DNA from: Teichococcus oryzae
GTDB lineage: Bacteria; Pseudomonadota; Alphaproteobacteria; Acetobacterales; Acetobacteraceae
Length of the DNA: 64,000 nt
Assembly: GCF_008386565.1 (NCBI RefSeq)
Contig: NZ_VUKA01000007.1
Span: 11,369-75,368, forward strand
Reading direction: 5' to 3'
Below are positions 1 through 7,166 of the stretch, piece by piece. The notes beneath the pieces are model-generated. The model had not been told where the DNA came from, did no database searches, and saw nothing but the letters and a program-made list of their open reading frames with translations. The position numbers were made by a program, and so were the translations under genes. Position 1 is the first letter of the stretch. The number at the start of each line of letters is the position of its first letter.

Positions 1-51
1 AAACTGATACCGCCTTTCTCTGATCAGGCCCGCGAGCCTAGCTAGAGGGTG

Positions 52-288
52 TTACGCACTGGCGGTGAGTTCTGCGGCGCGCCTGAGCAAGAGGATGATG
101 AAGGCGACCAAGTGCGGGCCCGCCAGCGTTTCAGGCAGCCGCTCGTAACCGCGTGCTAGGCGCCGGAAACGGGCGAACCAGCCGAAGGAACGCTCGACGA
201 CCTAGCTCCTGGGCAGGAGCACGAAGCCACGCTTGGCCTTGGGCGATTTGGCCCCTTCAAGGGTGATGCGGTGGTCGGCCGTAGCCTG
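52..288 (-). pseudogene. IS5-family transposase C-terminal remnant
   Basis: Read on the minus strand, this stretch encodes the familiar IS5-type transposase tail, with a VVERSFGWFARFRRLARGYERL-like segment split over the usual 'RSW-VVERSFGW' motif. The Trp codon in that motif is now a stop (TAG), so the frame is broken about 50 codons from its natural stop at 52-54. The N-terminal part is missing: the homology ends near 288, where a different transposase begins on the opposite strand. It is non-functional debris. The family call rests on motif memory and was not searched. Confidence 0.7.
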
Positions 289-1161
289 GGCGCCGCTCTA
301 CCTGCGGGGCCTGCCCGGACCCGGCGAGCGCAAGAGCCTGCAGCCAATGGTAGCCTGCCTGGGGCTGGGTGGCCATGACCAGCTGCAGCACTTCATCGCC
401 AGCCTCGCTTGGGACGATGCGCCGCTCTGGCCGGCGGTCCGCAGGCCAGGCTGGTGATCGATGACACGACGCTGCCCAAGAAGGGCACGATGCCGGTCGG
501 CGTGTTGCCGCAGTAATGTGATTAACTCGGCAAAAAGGCCAACTACCAATCGCTGGTGTCGCTCACCCTGGCGCAGGGCGAGGTGCCCGTCCCGGTCGGC
601 CTGCGGCTTTTCCTGCCGGACAAGTGGACCAGCGCTCCGTTGTGCTGTGCCAAGGTAGGCGTACCGGAGACAACCATGGCACCACGAGCAAAGGGCGAGA
701 TCGCGCTTGGCGAGCTAGATCGGCTGACAGTGGCAGGCGTACGGTTCGGCACGGTGCTGGCGGACGTGGGCTATGGCGCGAATGCCGCGTTCTGCCAGGG
801 CCTGAATGCCTGGGGGCTGCGCGGGGTGGTCGGCATTCTGCGCAACCAGAAGGTCTACAGCGCCGCCGTGCAGCTGGTGCCGCCGGCGGGGCAGGCCTGC
901 AAGCTGGTGTCGAACGAGGCGCCCGCGAAAGCGGAGAAGATCCTGGCCGGGCTACCGTGGCGCCGCATCACTTGGCGGCAGGGTACCAGGGGTGCACTCG
1001 CTGCCCGGTTCGCCGCGGCACACATCCAGGCGGGCGATGGCGCTGTCTGGGGCAACAACCGGCACCTGCCGGGCGACGAGGCCTGGCTGGCGGGCGAGTG
1101 GCTCGCAGGCGGTGAGCGGAAGTATTATCTAAGCAACCTGCCTGCGGACACGCCGCTCCGC
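289..1161 (+). pseudogene. IS701-family transposase remnant
   Basis: The plus strand encodes pieces of an IS701-type DDE transposase: GERKSLQPM near the start, a LVIDDTTLPKKGTM block (first catalytic Asp region), then a long open stretch with LTLAQGEVPVPVGLRLFLP, RFGTVLADVGYG, GNNRHLPGDEAWL and KYYLSNLPADTPL. A frameshift near 450 and in-frame stops around 515-525 separate the first part from the rest. The C-terminus (the usual QAHQQLKEELG region) is absent because the IS481 remnant abuts at about 1162. It is dead, and probably ancient given several lesions. Confidence 0.75.
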
Positions 1162-1838
1162 TTTGTCAGGCGATGCTGAATGTCATGCTCGTCGCAGACC
1201 CGATCGAAGATGTGCTGGATGTCCCAGGCATCCTGCTTGAGCGCGATGAACTGGACGCCGTTGTCGATCAGCACGGTGTGGCTGCGGTAGGGAACGGCCT
1301 TGACGAGGTCGCGCAGGACGTCCGCCGCCTCCATCTCTTCAGCGCTCTCGACGAGACGGACGGAGGCGAACTTGCTGATGCGGTCGATAGCGGCGAAAAA
1401 GCGCAGTTTGTCTTACTCGATGCTGCCCTCGGCCAGGTCAATGTGGAAGTAGCCGATCGCATAGGTGACGAAGCGCTACTTGGGCGGCTTGCCGCCTCCC
1501 ACCTGGGGCAAGCGGCTGATTCCGTGTCGCTCTAGGCAACGATGGAGCGTTGAGCGGGTCAGATGCGGGTTAGGGCTATAGAGGAAGTTATCCAGCGGCA
1601 GCAGCGTGTGCCGGCGGAAGGCAACAATGATGGCCTCCTCCTCCGGCGCCAGGATGGTCGAGCAGCCTCCTTCAGCCCCATACAAGCGGCCGTTATGGTA
1701 GGCCACCTGCGCCACTCTTCGATGGTGGTGGGGCTGACGCCGAAGCACTGGGCCAGGCCCCTTAAGCTCTTGCTGTAGCTGGATCGTGCGACGAACTACC
1801 TTCGCCGTACTGGCGCAGCTGTGGAGAACCTGGCCCAT
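1162..1838 (-). pseudogene. IS481-family transposase remnant
   Basis: On the minus strand an ATG at 1838 begins MGQVLHSCASTAK, the typical start of IS481-type transposases. It is followed by VVAFRRHTLLPLDN, HLTRSTLHRCLERHGISRLP, GYFHIDLAEG and VPYRSHTVLIDNGVQF. Two compensating frameshifts scramble the helix-turn-helix region around 1640-1740, and stop codons lie after the GGGKPPK segment and after GSIE. The C-terminal third is missing where it meets the IS701 remnant. Three unrelated transposase fragments lie end to end here, each truncated by the next, so this is an insertion hot spot at the edge of the replication module. Confidence 0.72.
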
Positions 1839-2311
1839 AGCGCATCCTTCGCAACATGGGCGGTCAAGCGTACCACCACCCCTTAGGACTAAACACTCAG
1901 CCGATCCGGAGCGCCCAGCGCCATTGCTGATACTAAGCAAGACCCAACATCAAAAACCAGTCATATTCGCCGCCAGCAGTGTAGCTCCGCGATTAGCAGA
2001 GCAGTCCTGAAGCCATGCTCAATCAATCAGATGACTGGTCACACCTGACCCCATTCCAGCTTGATCAATAGATTCCTGGGGACAGTTTCCACCACGGATA
2101 GCAGATCCCTGCGGATCTGGCGATCTACCCGCCCCCAACCACACAAGCACAAATGCCGCTAAGAACGCACAAGATGGTGCCAGATCTTCAAGCCCCCGCC
2201 CTATAGTTGAACCTTCCCTATCTCTGATGGGCGTGCCTGGAGAAGCCCTAGCCGTCATCAACAGCCTCTTGGCCTTCTAACTTCAGCTTTAATGGTTCCC
2301 CCACCGCCTCG
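1839..2311. other. Intergenic stretch without a supported gene
   Basis: Lower-GC spacer between the transposase debris and the partition genes. Short open frames exist on both strands (for example 80 codons on the minus strand at 2019-2261), but none has a recognisable domain, a ribosome binding site or convincing codon bias. No inverted repeat longer than a few bases was seen apart from the one just downstream at 2312. Confidence 0.5.
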
Positions 2312-2340
2312 TTGACAGCTGTCAATGATCCTCATTCAAT
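2312..2340 (+). promoter_or_regulatory. Promoter overlapped by a 14-bp palindrome (operator or parS-like)
   Basis: TTGACAGCTGTCAA at 2312-2325 is a perfect palindrome. Its first six bases are a consensus -35 hexamer, and 17 bp downstream lies TTCAAT (2335-2340), a 4/6 match to a -10 box. The arrangement suggests that a protein bound to the palindrome would block transcription of the repA-repB genes starting at 2408. Read as GTTGACAGCTGTCAAT it also fits 15 of 16 positions of the GTT-N4-GC-N4-AAC pattern described for repABC centromere (parS) sites, so RepB is an alternative ligand. Confidence 0.5.
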
Positions 2341-2407
2341 CCTCTGGCCAGCGAAGTGGTTATATACTAACGCTTAAAGTCCTCATTGCTGGAGAAATCC
2401 GTCGATC

Positions 2408-3619
2408 ATGCCGAACCTTTCAGCTACGGATCTGCCCCGTTTCCATACCATTGATGCCATGATTGGAGCGGATGCCAAAGCTCTGAGTGCCCAGCTCGCA
2501 CTCCTCCGAAACCGTGTTTTCCCACCAGCCGCTCAAAAGACCCTGCGGCGCTTCTCCAGCGGTGAAACTGCCTCCCTGGTTCAGATCAGCGATTCCTATC
2601 TCAGGCAATTGGCTCTGGCTGGAGAAGGCCCCACCCCCGAAAAGGGAAGCGGAGGGCGCCGCTCCTATACCCTTGAACAAATCCATGAACTGCGAGCATA
2701 TCTAGGAACAAAGAAGAAGTCGGGGCCACCCCATCGCCGGACTGGAGAGCATCTTCAGGTCCTTGCCGTTGCCAATTTCAAAGGGGGCTCGGGAAAAACA
2801 ACAACAACCGTCCACTTAGCCCAATACCTCGCTTTCCGAGGCTTCCGGGTGCTGGCACTGGACCTGGACCCTCAGGCCAGCCTTTCAGCCATGTTTGGCT
2901 ATCAGCCGGAGTTGGATATCGGAGAGAATGAAACACTCTACGCGGCATTGCGCTATGACAGCCAAAGGCGTGCCCTACGAGAGGTTATCCGACCAAGCTA
3001 TATCTCGGGGCTCGATGTGGTTCCGGCCAATCTGGAACTCCATGAGTTCGAGCACGATACGCCGCGCTTGCTCGCACAAGCGGACCGTCGCAAGGAAGCA
3101 TTGTTCTTCACCCGCCTGAGCGAAGCTCTTGCCACAGTCCAGGCCGATTACGACGTCGTTGTGATCGATTGCCCGCCACAACTTGGCTTCCTGACCTTGG
3201 CGGCCCTTTGTGCAGCGACGGGCGTGTTGATCACAGTGCATCCCCAGATGCTCGATATCGCCAGCATGTGCCAATTCCTGCTCATGACCTCCGATCTGTT
3301 GTCGGTGGTTCGTGAGGCCGGCGGCACCTTGGATTACGACTTCCTGCGCTATCTCGTTACACGCTACGAGCCGCAAGACGGGCCGCAAACACAGGTTGTC
3401 GGCTTCCTGCGGAGTCTTTTCGGCGATCGTGTCTTGACCAATCCGATGGTCAAATCCACCGCCATCTCCGATGCCGGTCTGACGAAGCAGACCCTTTATG
3501 AGGTCGGGCCACAGAATTTCAGTCGTGAAACCTACAACCGTGCCAGCGAAGCGCTTGATGCCGTGAATGGCGAAGTCGCGCAGCTGATGGCCGCAGCCTG
3601 GGGACGAACCAGCCGATGA
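2408..3619 (+). CDS. repA: Plasmid partitioning ATPase RepA (ParA family)
   Basis: A 403-residue ParA-type ATPase that segregates a low-copy replicon with RepB and usually represses its own operon. The N-terminal ~110 residues hold a MerR-like DNA-binding region (ISDSYLRQLALAGEGPTPEK, then YTLEQIHELR), as in RepA proteins of repABC plasmids. The deviant Walker A KGGSGKTTT lies at 125-133, with the following LDLDPQASLS and VVIDCPPQLGFL blocks typical of the family. The length matches RepA of repABC systems. The start ATG at 2408 is the first in frame. The stop overlaps the repB start by four bases, so the two are translationally coupled. A palindromic promoter/operator lies 70 bp upstream. Confidence 0.93.
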   Translation: MPNLSATDLPRFHTIDAMIGADAKALSAQLALLRNRVFPPAAQKTLRRFSSGETASLVQISDSYLRQLALAGEGPTPEKGSGGRRSYTLEQIHELRAYLGTKKKSGPPHRRTGEHLQVLAVANFKGGSGKTTTTVHLAQYLAFRGFRVLALDLDPQASLSAMFGYQPELDIGENETLYAALRYDSQRRALREVIRPSYISGLDVVPANLELHEFEHDTPRLLAQADRRKEALFFTRLSEALATVQADYDVVVIDCPPQLGFLTLAALCAATGVLITVHPQMLDIASMCQFLLMTSDLLSVVREAGGTLDYDFLRYLVTRYEPQDGPQTQVVGFLRSLFGDRVLTNPMVKSTAISDAGLTKQTLYEVGPQNFSRETYNRASEALDAVNGEVAQLMAAAWGRTSR

Positions 3620-4593
3620 AACGCAAGGACACCCTCCGCAACCTCCTCGGCGGCGGCGCAACAACAGAACCGGCACCCTCCAGCCCGACGGCACGTGTAC
3701 CTTCAGGGGCCGTACGGGCCATGGGCCTCAATCTGGGCCATCTTCGTGACGAAGCGGAGAGCCTTCGGGCGCAGCTAGAGGCCGGGGCCGCCGTTGTTGA
3801 CCTGGACCCAGCCGATATCGACAGCTCCTTTATTCAGGATCGTATTGCCGCCGACAATGATGTCGAACTCCAGGCCCTGGTGCAGAGCATCCAGGAGGCC
3901 GGGCAACAAGTTCCGGTTCTGGTGCGCCCGCACCCTGACATTCCCGGGCGGTACCAGATGGCCTACGGCCATCGCCGGCTGATCGCGGTCCGGCGGCTTG
4001 GTTTCAAGCTCAAGGCGGTTATCCGACCCCTGACCGATGCTGAGTTGGTGGTGGCTCAGGGCAAGGAGAACATCGAACGCCGCAACCTCACCTTCATCGA
4101 ACGCGCGCTTTTCGCAGCCCATCTGGAACAGCACGGTTTTGATCGTCCAACTTTGCACGCTGCTCTGGCAGTTCAATCTGCGGAAATGACCCGCTATTTG
4201 CAGGTGGTCCGGGCAATTCCGCGAACGGTGATCCTGGCCATTGGCGCCGCGCCTCGCACCGGCCGGCCACGCTGGCTGGAATTGCAGCGGCTCTTCACCC
4301 ATCCTCAGGCCGAAAGCTTGGCGCGCCGCGCCATGGACGCGCCAGGCTTTCGGGCCTTGAACAGCGATGCCCGCTTTCAACGCATCCATGATGCTTTGCG
4401 CCAAAGCACTTCGGAAGAAGATGCCGAACGGTACTGGCGCAACCCCAAAGGCGACCCGGTGGTGCGGATCGAGGCCAGTGGACTTACCACCCGGCTGACC
4501 ATCAATGAGAAGCTGGAGCCCCATTTCGCGCGCTTCCTTGTGAACCGCCTGGATGCGTTGCACCGGGAATTCCAGGCAGACCAGGAAGGTTAG
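3616..4593 (+). CDS. repB: Plasmid partitioning protein RepB (ParB family)
   Basis: A 325-residue centromere-binding partner of RepA. After a basic N-terminus (MKRKDTLRNLLGG, the likely RepA-contact segment) comes the ParB/Srx-like domain with IQEAGQQVPVLVRPHP and YQMAYGHRRLIAVRRLG, the CTPase-type GHRR motif at about residue 120. It is followed by the helix-turn-helix region (ERRNLTFIERALFAAHLEQHGF) and the RepB-specific C-terminal half. It overlaps repA by four bases (ATGA). In classical repABC loci repC follows directly; here an iteron block and an unrelated initiator gene follow instead. Confidence 0.92.
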   Translation: MKRKDTLRNLLGGGATTEPAPSSPTARVPSGAVRAMGLNLGHLRDEAESLRAQLEAGAAVVDLDPADIDSSFIQDRIAADNDVELQALVQSIQEAGQQVPVLVRPHPDIPGRYQMAYGHRRLIAVRRLGFKLKAVIRPLTDAELVVAQGKENIERRNLTFIERALFAAHLEQHGFDRPTLHAALAVQSAEMTRYLQVVRAIPRTVILAIGAAPRTGRPRWLELQRLFTHPQAESLARRAMDAPGFRALNSDARFQRIHDALRQSTSEEDAERYWRNPKGDPVVRIEASGLTTRLTINEKLEPHFARFLVNRLDALHREFQADQEG

Positions 4594-4594
4594 G

Positions 4595-4931
4595 TGTGGA
4601 CTTTGGCGACCATGCCCCACAGCACAGCCGCGTTGCGCTTCTTTCCAGCCCTGTGGACTTTCGCGACCAGGCATCGGGATCGGAAGAGGCTGCCGGAACC
4701 CGTTGGAGAAAAAGGCATCTTCCGCCGCTGGATCGGCTCCGGAGTCGCGATGCAAGCAGGATCCAGGATCCCCAGGCGGCTTCGTGGACCTTGCCGGCCA
4801 TACCGTGGACTCTGCCGTCCTGCCTCTGCGGAGAATCAATACCTTAGAGAGGTTTTCCCGTGGACTTTGGCGTCCCAGAGCAAATAGTAGTTCCAATTAG
4901 TCTCAATTGGCTTTGGTCGGCAAAGTCCACG
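4595..4931. repeat. Iteron block, probable replication origin
   Basis: Six 17-bp repeats of the form (C/T)GTGGAC(T/C)(T/C)TG(G/C)CG(A/T/G)CC, with one deviation (TTTCG) in the second copy. Five are direct, at 4595-4611, 4652-4668, 4783-4799, 4804-4820 and 4859-4875; one is inverted at 4915-4931. A further inverted copy lies after the initiator gene at 5944-5960. Between copies five and six is a local A+T-rich stretch with the inverted repeat CCAATT/AATTGG (4893-4898 and 4905-4910), a possible melting region. Iterons beside an initiator gene are the usual layout of theta-replicating plasmid origins; the origin function is inferred. Confidence 0.8.
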
Positions 4932-4993
4932 GCGACAGCGGCGGCGACCTCGGTCAGGTTGCCACACCAGCAGCAGCCAGGAGCGGAACGGCC

Positions 4994-5944
4994 ATGGCGA
5001 CGGTCCACAGCCTCATTGAAGCCTTTGGGCGGCAGGCAAGTCGCGACTTGGTGGAAGGGCGGCGTGGCCCCCGCATTGTGGAGGCAGCAGCGTCCTGGGC
5101 TGCGGATGAGGATATCGGCACCGGTTACATTCATTCGGGCTGGTGCCAAACGGCGTTGCCGCATCGCCGCCCTGAGGATGACGCGGCGATCTGGAAGCTG
5201 GAAACTGACAGCCTCACCCTCCTGGTGGAACCAGGCATCCGCTTGAGGCCCGACGGCAGCACGGCCCATGTGGGCGTGCCATTCGGCTCCATTGCCCGGC
5301 TGATCCTGATTTATCTTCAGTCAGAGGCGCTTCGCACCGGCTCCCGAGACGTGGCCCTGGGACGTTCGCTTCGGGACTTCCTGGGCCGCCTGGGCATTTC
5401 CGTTGGCGGCAAAACCACAAAGCTGGTCCGGGAACAGGCCGACAGGATCAGCCGCTGCCGCCTGTCTTTCCACTTCACCCGCAATGGCACGTCGATCCTG
5501 GTCAACCAGAACATCGTCGATATCGCAATGTTCGTGGATGACCCGGCAACGGGCAGAGACCGCCGCCAAACTGATCTGTTCGTCGAAACGGCGCGGCTAT
5601 CCGAGAGCTTCTTCCAGCAATTGCGTCAGCACGCCGTGCCCTTGGACGAAGCCGCAATCCGCCATATCCGCAATTCCTCCATGGCCCTCGACGTGTATTG
5701 CTGGCTTGCCTACAGGCTCCATGCCCTGCCTGACATCAAGCTGATCAGCTGGACGGCGCTTGCCACGCAATTCGGGGCCGGCATCAAGCTGCGGAAGCAT
5801 TTCAAGGCCGCCTTCACCGAGAATCTTCAGCTCGCCCAGGCCGTCTATCGTGACGCGAAGGTGGAGCTGACACCCGATGGTTTGATTCTGCACCCATCCC
5901 CGCCGCCAGTGCGGAAACTGCCTTCACTGAGGGCGGAAAGATAG
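4994..5944 (+). CDS. Replication initiator, plasmid RepA (RPA-type), not RepC
   Basis: A 316-residue protein resembling the plasmid-encoded RepA replication proteins (RPA family) common on alphaproteobacterial and acetic-acid-bacterial plasmids. Typical segments are HVGVPFGSIARLILIYLQSEA, SLRDFLGRLGISVGGKTTKLVREQ, FFQQLRQHAVPLDEAAIRHI and SSMALDVYCWLAYRLH. The reading frame stays open to a TTG at 4907, but the inverted iteron 4915-4931 would then be coding. The ATG at 4994, preceded by AGGAG ten bases upstream, is the better start. Iterons flank the gene, as expected for its binding sites. I recognise no RepC feature. Confidence 0.85.
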   Translation: MATVHSLIEAFGRQASRDLVEGRRGPRIVEAAASWAADEDIGTGYIHSGWCQTALPHRRPEDDAAIWKLETDSLTLLVEPGIRLRPDGSTAHVGVPFGSIARLILIYLQSEALRTGSRDVALGRSLRDFLGRLGISVGGKTTKLVREQADRISRCRLSFHFTRNGTSILVNQNIVDIAMFVDDPATGRDRRQTDLFVETARLSESFFQQLRQHAVPLDEAAIRHIRNSSMALDVYCWLAYRLHALPDIKLISWTALATQFGAGIKLRKHFKAAFTENLQLAQAVYRDAKVELTPDGLILHPSPPPVRKLPSLRAER

Positions 5945-5960
5945 CCGGCAGAGTCCACAG
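5944..5960 (-). repeat. Seventh iteron, inverted, downstream of the initiator gene
   Basis: Read on the minus strand this is CTGTGGACTCTGCCGGC, which matches the iteron consensus of 4595-4931. It starts within the last base of the initiator stop codon region. It may extend the origin beyond the gene or mediate pairing of iteron arrays (handcuffing). Confidence 0.65.
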
Positions 5961-6004
5961 CCAAGCTGTCGGCCAGTGGCTTCTCAGGACCAGGAAGGCA
6001 AGAT

Positions 6005-6029
6005 CGAGCGAGGGCAGGACCCTCGCTCG
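6005..6029. terminator. Bidirectional hairpin between initiator gene and HU gene
   Basis: Perfect 10-bp stem CGAGCGAGGG/CCCTCGCTCG with a five-base loop, placed between two convergent genes (initiator stop 5944, HU stop 6037). There is no clear T-run on either side, so it may be a weak intrinsic terminator or an RNA-stabilising hairpin. Confidence 0.6.
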
Positions 6030-6036
6030 GGTGTTC

Positions 6037-6330
6037 TCAGCCGAGGCGTTCCTTCAGGTCCTTGGCGGGCTTGAACTTCACCGACTTGCTGGCCGCGATC
6101 TGCACCACTTCGCCAGTCGCCGGGTTGCGGCCCTGACGCGCGGCACGCTCACTGATCGCGAAGCTGCCGAAACCAGCCAGCCGAACTTCGCGGCCGGCAC
6201 CCAGGGCATCGCCGAGCGACGTCAGGATAGCCTTCAGCACGGCGTCAGCCTGATTCTTCGGCAGGCTGGTGGCGGCCGCGGCAGCGTCGACCAGTTCCTG
6301 GCGGCTCATCGGGCGGGTTTGGTCAGACAA
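6037..6330 (-). CDS. HU-family DNA-binding protein
   Basis: A 97-residue histone-like protein that bends DNA and compacts the nucleoid. It shows the HU fold landmarks: MSRQELVDAAAAATSLPKNQADAVL helices, GREVRLAGFGSFAISERAARQGRNPATGE (the beta-arm with the RNPxTG motif) and the KFKPAKDLKERL end. The TTG at 6330 is chosen because GGAG lies eight bases before it; the internal ATG at 6309 has no visible ribosome binding site. HU proteins often assist plasmid replication, and this one sits next to the origin. Its stop is beside a shared hairpin. Confidence 0.9.
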   Translation of the reverse strand: MSDQTRPMSRQELVDAAAAATSLPKNQADAVLKAILTSLGDALGAGREVRLAGFGSFAISERAARQGRNPATGEVVQIAASKSVKFKPAKDLKERLG

Positions 6331-6487
6331 AGGCGTACTCCGGATTTGATGTAGAGACCTGATAGGAGGAACACGCCCACCATTCCACGGTCAAGCCGTA
6401 GGCTGTAGAGACGGCAGTCAGAGCGGAGTTTTTCCACCGCAAAGCGACTGAAGCCCTGAGAGCGTGCTCCCCAGGCCACAGAAATGC

Positions 6488-7096
6488 TTATCTCCAGGCT
6501 TTAAGAACCTCGGGGGTCCGGACGGCTTCGACCTGCTGCCCGAAACGCTCCCGGTACAGGGCCAGCAAAGCATCGTGGGTGTGGTCGGAGGACGAGCAGA
6601 TCGCGTCCACCGGCACCACGACCCGGTAGCCTAGATCCACCGCGCCCAGCACCGCCGCCAGTACGCAGACATCGGTTTCCGCCCCGGTGATGATCAAGGT
6701 ATCGATGCTTCGCTGTTGCAGGCGCCGGTGCAGATCCGGCTCCGTCCAGGGGGAATAAACCGCCTTGTCCAGCACCTCTGCCGGGGGCACCAGCCGGGCC
6801 AGCTCGGGAAGCAGATCGGTCTGGCCGGGAGGTAGGGCTTCCAACGTCATCTGCGACCAGTGCTGATAATACTGGCGCCAGGCTCCTCGCATTTCCTCGG
6901 GCCGGGCAGGGGGGATGAAGCGGGTGAACAAGGTTCGGTCCAGCCTGGCACAGGCCAGTTCCTCCACCACCGGGAGGACCCGTTTCAGCCAGGGTGTTTC
7001 CCAGGGTCCTTCCGCGAAGAGCCGCTGCATGTCGATACAAAGATGCAGCACATTCGGGCCGAGTGGCCCATGACGCAGCCCTTCACGATCCGCCAT
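6488..7096 (-). CDS. Isochorismatase-family cysteine hydrolase
   Basis: A 202-residue member of the isochorismatase-like hydrolase superfamily. The catalytic triad is visible as Asp in LCIDMQRLF (about residue 22), Lys in VLDKAVYSPW (about 110) and Cys in GAETDVCVLAAV (about 143). The substrate is unclear. It lies 70 bp downstream of nadE in the same direction, and nicotinamidases belong to this superfamily. However, the metal-binding Asp-x-His-x-x-His of nicotinamidases is not seen after the first catalytic block, so a nicotinamidase role is not supported. It starts at ATG 7096 with GGGAG upstream. Confidence 0.85.
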   Translation of the reverse strand: MADREGLRHGPLGPNVLHLCIDMQRLFAEGPWETPWLKRVLPVVEELACARLDRTLFTRFIPPARPEEMRGAWRQYYQHWSQMTLEALPPGQTDLLPELARLVPPAEVLDKAVYSPWTEPDLHRRLQQRSIDTLIITGAETDVCVLAAVLGAVDLGYRVVVPVDAICSSSDHTHDALLALYRERFGQQVEAVRTPEVLKAWR

Positions 7097-7166
7097 GATC
7101 GGAATTCTCCCTTGCTAACGCCCGGGAGAACGAGTTCCGCCGCCAATGGGATGCAGCGTCAGGCCA

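Noticed and set aside
6488-7096. Nicotinamidase assignment for the cysteine hydrolase next to nadE
   Set aside because: The catalytic triad is present but the nicotinamidase metal-binding residues are not seen, so the neighbourhood alone is not enough.
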